Source: Lepidonotus clava
Taxonomy: Eukaryota > Annelida > Polychaeta > Phyllodocida > Polynoidae
Length of the DNA stretch: 64,000 bases
Assembly: GCA_936440205.1 (NCBI GenBank)
Contig: OW387145.1
Location: 32,181,075 to 32,245,074 of the forward strand
Direction: 5' to 3'
Below the pieces are notes generated by a model. The model was not told where the DNA came from, searched no databases, and worked only from the letters and a program-made list of their open reading frames with translations. Each line of letters starts with the position of its first letter. The first letter of the stretch is position 1. The position numbers and the translations under genes are program-made. Below are positions 53,261 to 64,000 of the stretch, piece after piece.

Positions 53261-54230
53261 TATTGACTAGTGGCTGGTCCGAGACAGCAGAACCAAAAAC
53301 GCTGACTTGGCACTTTACTTAAGCAGCTCACCTCCCAGCCACTCACTCCAGTGCGCTTAACCCCAGGATCCTACTCATCTCAAGCTCATCACCAATTTCA
53401 GATTACCAAAGGGTAAATGCCAGTAATTATGGAAACCATGACAAGGCCTTTATCAAATTACAAAGCAAATGAGTGGTGGCACAAAGAAGTCACAATTCAT
53501 AACGTGTTTTATGGCTCTGTCAGTTAAAGTTCAATTTTAAGTTTCTAAGCGAACCTATAAATAAATCTTGCAGATTTTGAATCCCTGGAAGTCAACCACA
53601 AAAGAGCCTGATCAAGTGATTTAGTAAATCTAAATCCAAAAGCTGCCCCATTAATGGCAATTGCAATGCTTTCTAACTGCTTTCTTAAAGAGGACATTTT
53701 GAATTATCGACCGATAAACGGTCGGGTTTCCATACAAACCAAAAGGCCTACACCGTTCTGAAGAAGTATATTGAGTATCAAGATATAACTTTCCAAGGAA
53801 ATGGGAAGAACACAAAAGAAATGCTTTCACAGGGAATCTTATACCCTTGTTTGTCATTGGAATGATGGGCCAATCGACTATACATATACACGGGAAGAAT
53901 TTGAACTCATACATTCGACAGGCTCGGGCTTGTCTGAAACCACTTCCTCTAAAACGTGTCAAGGAGTGTAAGTCTTACTCCACGATTATCCCTGAAAAAT
54001 CATAGTATCATTATACCACCCATAGCAGTGGGCGTGTTAGGTAATACTTTTGCGCCCACCTCAAAGTTTCCCTTGCCCTTCTGGCGTGTATATAAGTGTA
54101 AGTCAGGGGGTGTTAACTATATTGTGTCACAATAGTCCCATCCGCTCATAGTTCTCTTCACACGCCCAACCTTCTCGGCGTCTTAACGTACCCACACTCC
54201 ATTCAGGCACCAATATAATTGCCAGCAGTG
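53261..54230. other. no gene seen
   Basis: A TATATAAG near 54088-54095 lies about 50 bases before TTGTGTCACAATAG, but nothing downstream supports a promoter. The 103-codon minus frame at 53651-53962 shows no motif. Confidence 0.35.
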
Positions 54231-54231
54231 G

Positions 54232-54687
54232 CGTATCCAGTTCCCCCCCGCCCCCCCCCCCCCCTCAGGGCGGGAGTGGGGGGGGGGGTCCCCATGTTCG
54301 GTTGACCCCCCTCCGATTTCTCAAATTTTACGCAATTAAACTACCAATAAAGGGAATTATCCAAATTAGGGGGTCTCTGGAACCCCTCAGATTTAGCAAA
54401 GTTTCTATGCCTATAGACCTATACGGGGAATGTGGGTTGTATTTGATGGCCGCGCTTTACCAGTGTTCTACTCTCACTGTACTTAGAAGTTAGTAGGCAT
54501 TAAAAGACTGTGTTTCACTCTGATCTAGTATATTTGTAAATTTAGATGAAACATATATTATGACTCACATTATCTGTTCAATATACTCTGTACGATCGGC
54601 CGTAGACTGCCAGGTACACACAAAAGGTACACATATAAGATTCTATGCCCTCGTTATTTTTTGCCTAGTAGCATCATCGAAAATCTA
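54232..54687. repeat. duplicated block, copy 1 (with CAGTGGCGTATCC end)
   Basis: From about 54289 to 54625 it is nearly identical to 57268-57605; I count one indel and one substitution. It then continues, after about 11 unrelated bases, with a ~49-base block that matches about 57998-58046. The ~390 bases between these parts in copy 2, including the last exon of the PHD-like gene, are absent here. Left of the block lie CAGTGGCGTATCCAG, a hAT-like terminus, and a C-run/G-run hairpin. Confidence 0.8.
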
Positions 54688-54989
54688 TTCCATTGCAGTA
54701 GTTGCAGCTTTAACAAAACAATCCCCCCTTTCCAGCTTCAACGTGTTAATTCCATTAATGCGCTTTCCTCTCACAGTTAATCTGACAACCTGTATCCAAA
54801 GGTATTCTGTAGGCCTAAGTGTAATTAATGGAGGAAAGCGGGGGGGTGGGATATTGACATGTTTTGAATCGTACAGATTTATGTCTCAAACTTATCAACG
54901 TATATATATATCTGGTTTCAATACATATTATAGTAAAAACTCACAAAAGTGGCGAGTGTCATGTTGACGCTGGGGAAACGACAATCGTT

Positions 54990-55110
54990 TTGTTAGGCCG
55001 GGCCTAACGAATCTAGTGGGGGTCGAACCCACGAGGGGCTCGAATAATTCATTAGTGGCCCAGCGTCACGGCTCGCCGGACGGTTGTGGCCGATAGAGGC
55101 CTTTTATATC
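54990..55110 (-). mobile_element. tRNA-like SINE head (B box)
   Basis: On the minus strand CGTGGGTTCGACCCCCAC contains a good pol III B box, GGTTCGACCCC. An A box is not clear. Likely a tRNA-derived SINE fragment, not a working tRNA. Confidence 0.35.
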
Positions 55111-55329
55111 CGAACCACAGGACTGATGCAATACACCGCATCCTACTTCTAGTATAGTGTAGACAATCTGCGGCGAATGACCCCTCCGCGCCAGAATCGT
55201 CATCCATGATTCGCAGTTAGCGAGCGTCGAGGTGGCAGAGTGATAGTGTAGACTGATCTTTCCTCCAGCGACACCTGGTGGATTAAATTGAAACCAGGAC
55301 GACCATGAACGAAAAAAATGTATTCAAAT

Positions 55330-55440
55330 GGGGATTCGAACACGGGCAGGCCACCATCCAAGTAACAACCGGTCTCAATGTTGCTTAACTTACCCGGGCT
55401 AGGGACCATCCAAATACCCACCGGTATGAACAGATCGTAG
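55330..55440 (-). mobile_element. 5S rRNA-derived SINE fragment
   Basis: On the minus strand AAGTTAAGCAACATTGAGACC followed by GGTTGTTACTTGGATGGTGGCC matches the 5S rRNA internal promoter region (AAGCTAAGCA ... CCTGGTTAGTACTTGGATGGGAGACC). A second, weaker copy, GGTGGGTATTTGGATGG, lies just upstream. TGTTCGAATCC follows downstream. This is the signature of SINE3-type elements. Confidence 0.55.
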
Positions 55441-55689
55441 CTTAGTGAAATTGACTGTATGGATTTAAACATATCAACCAGGAGCCATCAAGAGATAAAG
55501 TCTAGTATTGATAGACTTGGATACCTGCCAAACTGAATTAAACCTTCTGCATACCCAGTATTATTAGATTAAGCAGTTTGGGGTATTTAGGCATATTTCC
55601 TGGTACTGACATGTACAGAACCAGAATTTTGGGGGCGGTGATGTGAGTCTTCCCTGACAAACAAGGGGCCCTTGATGGGGGGGGTCCCA

Positions 55690-55810
55690 ATGTCGCATGT
55701 CAATTTTAAGAAACATCCATGTCGCCCTGTCGAATTTAAGAATTAGCCCTGTCCCATGTCACTAAGCCCAAAAAGGGCCATGTCGCCGTCTCGAATTTAA
55801 GGGTCTAGGG
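55690..55810 (+). repeat. third copy of the ATGTCGCCCTGTCGAATTTAAG repeat
   Basis: Same units as at 43640-43771 and 50354-50440, so this array family is dispersed. Confidence 0.7.
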
Positions 55811-56732
55811 CCATAAACAAGAGGTGCACGTGGTCAACTAGAATTTAGGAGGGATCGGTGAGAAAAAGAAGGGGCGGGCGGTAGTTTGGCAGTGGGTAGT
55901 ATCCTTGAAAGGGCCCCCTTCCCAGTATGAAGTGGAAAAGGAGAAAGTGGAGGATCGGATTCATATGGGGAGTCCCATTGGAATTGCAAATATAAATTTA
56001 TGCAACATTTTGTTCACACTTTAATTTCAGAAACTAATTTCACATCAGAATGTACTGAGCATTTGTATATATTGTTCATTCTTAGTCCTAACACCAAGGA
56101 AAATGTACGTATTTTGTTTTTTTTTCCATATGAAATATTTATAGTTTTATATTCTGAATTTGTAGTCTTATCCCCGTCATGGGTAGCCCTGTGGTCAGGG
56201 GTGTCTGGTGACCAGCTGCAGATGGTTATGTGATGTGGGGGAAGAACGGGGGTTGGGCGATAGACACAGCATGTGGTCTCTGTCCTGTGGAGCATTAAAT
56301 TATTCCGACAGTGATGATAGAAAAGTCTGAAATCATAAATCAAAGTAGGATTTTTTCTACGGAAAACATTCTTTAACATAATTGTGAACAAATTGATATG
56401 TTTAAAGTCAAAAATGAGCAATAATTAAGATAAATACAAAATTCGGAGAATTAAACAAATAATAATATGTTAATACTCGACCCTCCCGTAAATGCATGCA
56501 ATTCTTCGAGGATGAATTTACACTTTTTTTTTCTCATGGACCACTTTCATCTCTGGAAATCCCCTTAGCTTATTACAGGGGTGCTAAACACTGGTTTTCC
56601 CTACCAAGACATATTCGTGAATTAGATAATATTGATATAAAATAGTACAATAATAATGACACTTTAAAATTATGAACAGAAAAAAGGCGTATTGCCGTAT
56701 GACGGACGATACGTCAAGTTTACCCAGGCATT

Positions 56733-56805
56733 TACAGGATTCGAACCCGTGCAGAGAAAACACATCAGGTCGCCGGTGAAATGACTTATCCATTTTACCG
56801 CCGAC
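56733..56805 (-). mobile_element. tRNA-Arg-like pol III element (SINE head)
   Basis: The minus strand has an A-box-like TAAAATGGATAAGTC (56783-56797) and a perfect B box GGTTCGAATCC (56737-56747) at tRNA-like spacing. ATGGATAA is typical of tRNA-Arg D arms. The acceptor stem does not pair, so a tRNA-derived SINE or pseudogene is likelier than a gene. Confidence 0.5.
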
Positions 56806-57267
56806 TTGATGCTGCAGGTGATTGATTTTCCGACGGGTAGGTTCCTCCACGGGCCTTACGATGGGGTCAAACATTGCCATTTCTCCACGTCTTCACAAAT
56901 CAAGGCTCCTGCCCCGCTAAAACTAGTAATCTGTCGGGATAGACTGGGAGGGAGTGAGGGAGAGAGCCCTGCGTGATGGAGGATTAATCTCCAGGGTCCG
57001 ACCCGGGTGCCCGACCCAGAGACCGCCTGACGGTGTAACCCTTACCGGGCCACGCCCCACCACGCCCCGTTGCACTGCGTAAGTAAACCCCGGTCTCAAC
57101 CGATGATTGGGACGGATTCTGAGCTGTGTCGCAGTTTGCCCCATGAGTTTAATTTGCCCCAGTCTGAGAGGAGCTCTCTGTTGGTCGTTACAGGGGTGTG
57201 CACCTGCCATCCGGCTTAAAGCCTGCAGTCTGTAGCAGAATGTATTGAAGGGGGGGGGGGGGGGGGG

Positions 57268-58046
57268 GTCCCCATGTTCGGTTGACCCCCCTCCGATTTC
57301 TCAAATTTTACGCAATTAAAACTACCAATAAAGGGAATTATCCAAATTAGGGGGTCTCTGGAACCCCTCAGATTTAGCAAAGTTTCTATGCCTCTAGACC
57401 TATACGGGGAATGTGGGTTGTATTTGATGGCCGCGCTTTACCAGTGTTCTACTCTCACTGTACTTAGAAGTTAGTAGGCATTAAAAGACTGTGTTTCACT
57501 CTGATCTAGTATATTTGTAAATTTAGATGAAACATATATTATGACTCACATTATCTGTTCAATATACTCTGTACGATCGGCCGTAGACTGCCAGGTACAC
57601 ACAAAAAACATAGTTTAGCGTGAAGCTGTGATTTAAGGTAAATTCTAACCTATAGCTAGTGTTACTGTATAAAAACAAAAATAAAAGGACATTTGACACA
57701 AAGTGTAGTTAAAATCTAGTGTACTATTTTATTGCTGAATCGATTCTATTAATCTTTATCCTCGGCGCACCACTCGCACAACACCTCGGAGCACATGATG
57801 CTGGCAGGCTCGCCCCCCTCACAGTCGGCGTGGTAGCACCGGCCGCAGTAGTTGCAGACCAAGTACATTCTGAAATATTACGGAGGCATGTTTAAATACA
57901 CATTTTTTTAAATTGTGTGCACGAACTAATCGGACCATCATCAATCACAATTTTTAGTAACCGTACGAAATTCGGCGTTCACTCCAACGTCAACATCAAG
58001 ATTCTATGCCCTCGTTATTTTTTGCCTAGTAGCATCATCGAAAATC
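57268..58046. repeat. duplicated block, copy 2 (interrupted)
   Basis: Partner of 54289-54687. It is preceded by a long G run (about 57248-57270). Its left part lies just downstream of the PHD-like gene and its right part (57998-58046) lies in that gene's last intron. Confidence 0.8.
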
Positions 58047-59270
58047 ATTGTCGCTATATAATATTATTTATTATGAAAAAAAAACCCGGCGTACCTGTAG
58101 TTGCCATCCAAGAATATGGCCTGCGGTTGTGTGGCGTGTTGGTCTTCGGCAAACGTTTCCATCGCCTTCCACCTTTGGTCCGTTAAGTACTCCTCCTGCT
58201 CCTGAAAAAAATTGTGTGGTTATAGTTAAATGTGCAAAAGTCAATTTTGCACTTACTACATACCAGCGTGTCCCTCGTAATATTGGCAAATTTCAGAACA
58301 ATTGTACTCGTGAAATCGCCCCACTCATCATTTTGTTTTGTTTATACATATTTCCCTTCATACGCTTACATGTTTTATTTCCCACTTAGCTTCATCGTGT
58401 AAATACAAATGTACCAACCTGGGTCGGATCCTCCGAACAGTAGACGCACGTCCACTCTGATGGGCCGTCCGGGAGCTGTTGTTGGTCGTGCGTCCTGGAA
58501 AAAATTTCAAAAATCATCACACCGTCCATCATTTCAACATAGGTGGTCGAAACTACCAAATCATCGGCATCTCAATTTTTCTCATCCAATCTCTATTTCA
58601 TGTTATTGTGCCAGTCTGACAAATTTGCAATTTTTAAAATGTCCAAAAAAGAGCCTGTTGTTTCAGCATGTTACATGAATTCGAGCGACCACAACTATGT
58701 CCGACCGCGAGTCCGTCGTCGGGTTTTAGACAGTGTGCATTATTTGGCATGACGATACTCATCCTACCAGATAGTAAGTTAATAATTTTCTTTCCATGCT
58801 TCTCTTCCATCCCTGTCCATCAATTGCAACAGTGTTGAACAATTTAAACCTACTTAGGGGTGAACAGGGGCGCGCACTCGGTCCATTCGGGTTCCGTCCA
58901 GATCGTTTCCTCCTCTTCAATATTTTTCTCCTCACGCGGTGTCCATGCCTGGGATTCCTCTTCCTCCTCCGACCGCACATGGTTGCTTGAATGAGCCAAA
59001 AAAAACAACCTTTAAGTGTCTGGAATTGGTTATCTACGTGTATGGGGAGAAAACGAAAAAAAATGGAAAATATCTACCAAACGTAACAGCTATTATCCAC
59101 ACAATTATACATTTGTTAACAAACACTCTATAATTATATGGAAGTGTAACCCCCAAGTCATTCTCCCGCAAAGCCTGAAAAAACACTACTTCTCTATATA
59201 GGCATGTTATCTTATCAAATTATAGGCAAGTTATCTGATTCACCTACCGGGTTTTCTGCGCGGTCGCCAT
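57749..59270 (-). CDS. five-exon gene for a 152-residue PHD-like zinc-binding protein
   Basis: Minus-strand coding exons are 59270-59248, 58985-58854, 58494-58419, 58201-58095 and 57869-57749. Every junction is GT-AG and the phases join in frame, giving 153 codons with stop. ATG context is gaacaATGG. AATAAA lies at 57733-57728, 16 bases after the stop. The protein starts MATAQKTRNHVRSEEEEESQ, has an acidic Trp-containing stretch (ETIWTEPEWTECAP), then a C4HC3 pattern: WTCVYC in exon 3, CNYC-GRCY-H-AD-C and LCEWC in exon 5. Spacing fits a PHD finger except for a long gap (about 44) between the second and third cysteines. PHD fingers read histone tails. It lies 0.85 kb downstream of the CACTA transposase on the same strand and may be a second transposon gene. 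I do not recognise the family. Confidence 0.65.
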
Positions 59271-59380
59271 TGTTCACAATGTGGTGCTTGTGTTTAATAT
59301 CAGCAAACTTCTGCGTACGTACGGCTTTTATGGTCGTGAGGCTGGCGCGGGACTGTGTGTGTGCACGTGGTGGGCACCTC

Positions 59381-59389
59381 CTTATAAAG
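59381..59389 (-). promoter_or_regulatory. TATA box of the PHD-like gene
   Basis: CTTTATAAG on the minus strand, about 110 bases before the ATG at 59270. A start site near 59355 would give a leader of about 85 bases. Confidence 0.5.
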
Positions 59390-60122
59390 CTGGTGCCCCC
59401 CCCCCCCCCCGACCCCCCCGGGGGGCAGGGTAATGAGGGGCCATCTAGGTCAGCCGAGCAGCCTGAGCGACCGGTGTCAGGTGTTACATAAGGTGTCGCT
59501 CGCGCAGCGCAGCCCTGGCAGCTGGATGTGCACGTCCTGACACCTGACTCAAGAAACCACCCGTAAATGCACACGGCCCCACACCCCCAGCCTGTGAAAT
59601 AACTTCAGAAAACGTACCTCAAAGTCGCACATCCTGGCACCGTAACCTTGCGAAGTAATTTCCTACCTTTTATTTTAAATTTGAAAGTAGTCACATTATA
59701 AGGTTTAGGGCGTAATATAATTATTCCTAATAAAAAAATGTTGCTTTTGTTGGCAAAAGCGTCTAAATCACATAATCCTAACAATGCATATAAAACACCG
59801 GACATTGTCCGAAATTAAGCTGCTGCACCCTATAGGCCGGGCCTATAGGCCTTCACCCGGGGATCACACTCACACTCGTGAGTCTAGATCTGCACACTCA
59901 CACTCGTGATTCTGCACACTCACTGCCAGGTGCGTTATTTTTAAGGTTTGCACATTTTTTTATACATGTGCACACTTCTCATGGAATTTTTTCATTCCCA
60001 TATATCGGGGGGTGCATATCCAATATTTGTGGTGCACAATCTCATTAATGATGCATACGTTTTCAGCTTAATTTCGGACACTACGTGCACGAGTTCGTTA
60101 TATATATCTATAGGTCCTCTAG
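59390..60122. other. spacer between PHD-like gene and transposase
   Basis: Contains a C run and CCGGGGGG palindrome-like stretch (59397-59428) and the nested TAGGCCGGGCCTATAGGCC near 59834. No coding frame supported. Confidence 0.4.
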
Positions 60123-60124
60123 AT

Positions 60125-63100
60125 CTACAAGAAGTCGTGGCGCCGAAGGGGACATACGATCATATTTTCTTGTTCAACCACATATCCAAAATGTCCACTT
60201 ATCCGCATAACAGGCAGGAAAGATGCCCATGAAGGTTGCTCGAACTTTTCCTTGTGCCACATTGTATAAGGACTTATGTATCTGGAATCGACGGTGCTGG
60301 GTCGGTACCACTTCACAGCTGCAAACACATGTTGCCTCTTCTGCCCGGTTGCATTACATTGTATGTAATGTTTCATGTAGTGGGTGGCGATGCACGGTCG
60401 CTCCCGGGGGTCAGTCTGTCCGTCGTCGTACCAATTTGCCATTAGTCTAGACAACTTTTTACCACTGCTGGAATTTGTGCTGGAATAAGTCATGGGGCCA
60501 TATTTTGCGACTTTAGACTTCACGTAAACTGAAGGCAGAAATGACTTCTCTAGGATCTCCGGTTCTGTGGGGTACATCTTTTTGTATGTTTTTTTGAGCA
60601 GCTCAAGATCGTCCGAGTCGATCCACACATTTTCTCCTCTAAATGTCTCGAAGCCGTCGGGGAGACTCCATAGGCTCTCGCACTGCGCGAAATCTCGCTC
60701 ATTGGGTACATCGAGTGTTTCCAGGACCGTTCTTGCTTTCTTCTCTCCTTCTCCCAGCTGGCAGTGTTTGCCAAATTTCCCCTCGTGTTTGGACGGCATT
60801 TCGGCGCGCGCCTGACTGACACGACTCATCCTGTGAAACCTCTCAAACAATTGTTTCTCTATCTGGCGATTGTTAGTCGGCACATCCCCCAAGTAACCAT
60901 TATACCGCTCAAAACTGAACAGCCAAGTACTGGGAGCTGGACCATACTCCCGGAGACACTCCTTTAAATGGAGATGTAGATGCATGTTTGGGGTAATGAA
61001 ATCAGAACCGAACTGGAGCTCTGTGCTCTTACAAAAGTGCAATAGTTTCCTGTGTGCCTGTTCTATCTCGTGGTGTGTAATACAAGGCTTGCACAGAAGT
61101 CGAGTGGCTTCTACGAAACGCTGCCAGCTATGAAGCATATTCTCCGGCAAAAGGCCCTGGAGGCAGTATCCAGACGAGACTGTAACCCAATTCTTCCACT
61201 CCTTTGCCGTCCACATCCCAGCGTTCGATTTGATGTTAGTTACCACGCAGTCATCCGGTAGTCCCTCTTTAAACTGATTCAGACGAGTATCAATAGTCAA
61301 CACCTGATTAGCGCTTAGTACAACGTCATCTGTTGAATTCTTCTTCTTCTTTGACAACTCTTTGTCGGTCCACCTCTTCCACATTCGCTTGGCAGTCCCT
61401 GAATCCCAATAATAAAAGCACATATGTGAAATCGGTATTGAAACCCCAATGAACTAATAGTCCAAATTAAAGGCAAATGCAATTTCCATTTCAAACACAT
61501 TATCAGTGCTAAACATTAATTAACGTTAGGTCAAGCTTCAACACTTACCCAACAGTACATTATGCATCACATCGATCGAGAGGAACCTGAAGAAATGAAT
61601 GTCATATAATACAGTTACTGCTAATGGAAACATTTGTATTAATGTTTATTCAAATGTCAAATTAAAATTGTTAATATTTTGGTATAATTCTGTGTAAGAT
61701 TGGCCTTTAAATTTGTTCGGCCTGGAGATTGAACTTACCTGATGGGATTGAAGTAGGGCAATTCCAGGAGGACACAGGAACGAGCTCCATACTGTTTCTC
61801 AAGTTTACTTTTCTCTCTCGGGGTGGATGCAGCTGTAATCTCACTCACTCTCTCCTTGTGTTGGTCCAGAGTACGAGGAGTCCAATTCGCCATGTTGAAT
61901 CCTCCACGGTTTGAATTCTTGAATTCCTTCAGACATTTTGAACAACCCATGATAGCATTAGGTAGCAGGAAACCGCAGGTCTTCCTCCCTGCAGGCAGGT
62001 CGGCAGCAACGTTCAAAAGCGCCAACTTAACGGTCTTGCCATTTGGGCAAACGTTGGTTATAAGCCTTTTTCCCTGATGCCAGAATTCCTTGAGTTCGTT
62101 GACTAGGGGCCTCAGAAAACTGGTAAGGTCGGCAGGTTCTTTACTTAAGTTTGGAATGATACCGTATAGTATGACGTTCTCAAGTCTGTACCGCTCATTT
62201 CTGGGTAGGTTAAGTATTGTTAGGTAAATGCCCCCTACTGACATCGAAGCTTTCCGAGAGAATGGTTGAAACCAATCGATATTCATCTGAAGAGCCAAGT
62301 TGTCTTCATTATCAAGAAAGCCGTCGTTGTTCGCGTTAAATTCTTTCCATACCGAACCGTCGTAAATGTCAGCAAACACTCCTTTGGGTATCCTCCTGCC
62401 CTTCCACTCTCTACATTTCAGCTCAAAACCTGGACGTTTCATCATAACCTGCAAACTCTTCTCGAGCGACTGGTAACAGAATGTCCTGACTGGAAGGAAG
62501 GCAATTTCCCCCACAATCTTGGTCTCATAAAACAATTTCCTGTTGCAGCGTTTTAAATCATCACCGATGGTAGTACACCTAATGGGTTGCTGATTACCAT
62601 TATGATCCGTGTAAAAGCCTCGAGCTCGCACACGCTCAGTGGTGGACAACACAGAATGCGACAACGTATAACAGGCCGGGCAGCATACACTGATAGAGTA
62701 ATTAGTCATCGTTAGGTCTGTACCCAACCATTTGTACATCATCCGCATCGTTTTGGGGAATACTGCCTCCGCTGCTTGTGAAACCCGGTCATTACCTGCT
62801 ACCGTCAATAATTCACAAATGAAGCACATAACTTTAGCCATTTGCGTATCACTGGTGAAGGTGTGGATCTGCCACTGCAAAAGAAAGAACAGAACCCATG
62901 AAAATAGGCTTTGGATATTCTTATTAGGGGTACCACTAACAAGCCTTGCCAATGGGCTAGGACGACCCGTCCCGTCACCGAAAACCACTTTTAAGTGACG
63001 GATGGCCCTGTTGCGAATGTTGACTGCCTCTGGATCAAGCTTATCATTTTCTTCCGTTTCTTGGGAATCTTCCATGGTACCGTAATAGTCTTCCATATCA

Positions 63101-63707
63101 TCACGTGACTCCTCATCGGCTTCCATGGGTACCGCCTCTTCAACAGGCTGATTGCGACCCACAGGCTGACTGTCTGCTTCTCCCGGATTGCCGACTTCAG
63201 CCTGCCGCTGATTAGCAGCTGCAGCTTCTTCCCGAATACCAGCTCCAACCTGGATACCACCTTCAGCCCGAATTCCCGCCTCAACCTGCATACCACCTTC
63301 AGCCTCAATACCCGCTTCAGCCTGGTTACCTGCCTCAGCCTCAACACCCGCTTCAGCCTTGTTACCTGCCTCAGCCTGAAAACCTGCTTCAGCCTGGTTA
63401 CCTGCCTCAGCCTGAAAACCTGCTTCCGCCTGGTTACCTGCCTCAGCCTGAAAACCTGCTTCAGCCTGGTTAACTGCCTCAGCCTGAAAACCTGCTTCAG
63501 CCTGGTTACCTGCCTGAGCCTGAATATCTGCTTCCGCCTGGTTACCTGCCTCAGCCTGAAAACCTGCTTCAGCCTGGTTAACTGCCTCAGCCTGAAAACC
63601 TGCTTCAGCCTGGTTACCTGCCTGAGCCTGAATATCTGCAGCTTCGGCCTCAAGACCCACTTCTGCCTGATTGCCAGCGCGTTGAGGTAAACCAAATGGG
63701 ATTGGTT
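60125..63707 (-). CDS. EnSpm/CACTA DNA transposon transposase (Transposase_21 type), 5' end outside
   Basis: Three minus-strand exons: 63707-61739, 61586-61549 (38 bases) and 61398-60125, with AG|GTAAGT and GG|GTAAGT donors and phases that join in frame. Exon A begins after ttgcag, so earlier exons lie beyond 64 kb. It encodes a long in-frame repeat, an acidic stretch, then conserved CACTA blocks: VCCPACYTL, QMNIDWFQPFSRKASMSVGG, YLTILNLPRNERYRLENVIL, AADLPAGRKTCGF and GCSKCLKEF. The small exon gives FLSIDVMHNVLLG, and exon C continues GTAKRMWKRW and later TPNMHLHLHLKECLREYGP and FSFERYNGYLGD. The protein cuts and pastes the transposon. No stop interrupts it, so the copy may be recent. Terminal CACTA repeats were not found in the window. 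Confidence 0.9.
60125..63707 (-). mobile_element. EnSpm/CACTA DNA transposon (visible part)
   Basis: Extent is a minimum, set by the transposase exons. The right end is beyond the window. The left end may lie anywhere between about 54.2 and 60.1 kb; if the PHD-like gene belongs to the element, it reaches at least to 57.7 kb. Confidence 0.8.
63236..63690 (-). repeat. 36-bp in-frame minisatellite inside the transposase
   Basis: Units coding for GNQAEAGFQAEA and variants (VNQAEAGFQAEA, DIQAQA) in about 12 copies, decaying into GIQVGAGIREEA at the C-terminal side. Because the unit is a multiple of three, a second minus-strand frame (62991-63737) is also open and reads Arg/Leu/Lys-rich repeats. 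Confidence 0.9.
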
Positions 63708-64000
63708 CTGCAAGACACATGTATAATAATAAATCAAATGTACAGTCGGGTTTCAGAGTACAGACTTTCCCACCCAATGTTGTTTCTCTGACTCAAAAGC
63801 TATGATAGAAAGATGCATGGAGGGATACATATATATAACGTCCATTGTTCAAGTCATTCATTATTTGAACAATTGTTTAATTGTCAAGAAAAGATTTAGG
63901 CTGGCGATAATTTTCCAAACACTAACTGATCATTAAGAGTATAGTAGGTATTTGAAAATAATATCTATGCGCGCAAGCTAGCTATGAAGGTTTTGAAGGA
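63708..64000. other. window end, probably transposon intron
   Basis: AT-rich, beginning (minus strand) with the acceptor tgtcttgcag at 63708-63717. No coding block is recognised; earlier transposase exons or the transposon end should lie further right. Confidence 0.4.

Noticed and set aside
54232-54300. CACTA-type terminus for the EnSpm element
   Set aside because: The end reads CAGTGG..., as in hAT-like elements, not CACTA/CACTG in the needed orientation.
56733-56805. Functional tRNA-Arg gene
   Set aside because: A and B boxes fit but the acceptor stem does not pair; SINE head is the better reading.
58690-58762. Possible extra exon of the PHD-like gene starting GATGAGTATCGTC
   Set aside because: An acceptor is present but no donor with the needed phase. 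Joining exon 2 directly to 58494 keeps the frame and the zinc pattern.
62991-63737. 248-residue minus-strand frame rich in RLRQVTRLKQ repeats
   Set aside because: It is an alternate frame over the 36-bp transposase repeat, open only because the unit is a multiple of three.

Overview
The window is eukaryotic. It has spliced genes with GT-AG introns, long introns, many tandem repeats and at least four classes of transposable element, and no bacterial operon structure. The transposon mix (Ty3/gypsy, CR1/L2-group LINE, animal-type EnSpm/CACTA, TTAA-site and hAT-like MITEs, 5S- and tRNA-derived SINEs) and the frequent TAGGCCTA words suggest a marine invertebrate, probably a deuterostome. The species cannot be fixed from sequence alone.

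Layout. 1-12947: a Ty3/gypsy LTR retrotransposon on the minus strand, cut on the left by the window edge. Its LTRs look identical where both are visible. It has gag, pol and an extra 848-residue zinc-finger ORF behind pol. 12948-19430: AT-rich intergenic DNA with two MITEs and a CpG-rich stretch carrying a perfect NRF1 palindrome. 19445-21403: a degenerate minisatellite, then a GC-rich promoter-like region that ends in a Kozak ATG followed at once by a splice donor. 35813-35843: a 31-base exon that, joined to that ATG, gives the N-terminus of a calmodulin-like protein with the vertebrate calmodulin exon structure. The 14.4 kb first intron holds MITEs, a 30-bp minisatellite, a roughly 210-bp satellite and many copies of the 9-mer GAGCAGCTC. 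40212-41890: a roughly 350-bp tandem repeat. 43772-50353: an intact-looking three-ORF LINE inserted in a short-period repeat. 52.6-57.6 kb: a repeat-rich stretch of TTAA MITEs, 5S/tRNA-like SINEs and a near-identical duplicated block. 57749-59270: a complete five-exon, 152-residue gene with a PHD-like C4HC3 zinc-binding pattern (minus). 60125-63707: the spliced transposase of an EnSpm/CACTA DNA transposon (minus), whose 5' end lies beyond the window.

The most interesting item is the LINE. Its first ORF carries a coiled coil, an L1-type RRM-like region and a C-terminal NADAR (YbiA-like) domain. Its second ORF is a free-standing SGNH/GDSL-type esterase. The third is an endonuclease-reverse transcriptase. 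The element therefore appears to carry an ADP-ribose/NAD-related enzyme and a hydrolase. The small PHD-like gene directly downstream of the CACTA transposase may be a second gene of that transposon or a host gene caught between repeats.

All calls come from reading the sequence and given translations. No database search or alignment program was used.
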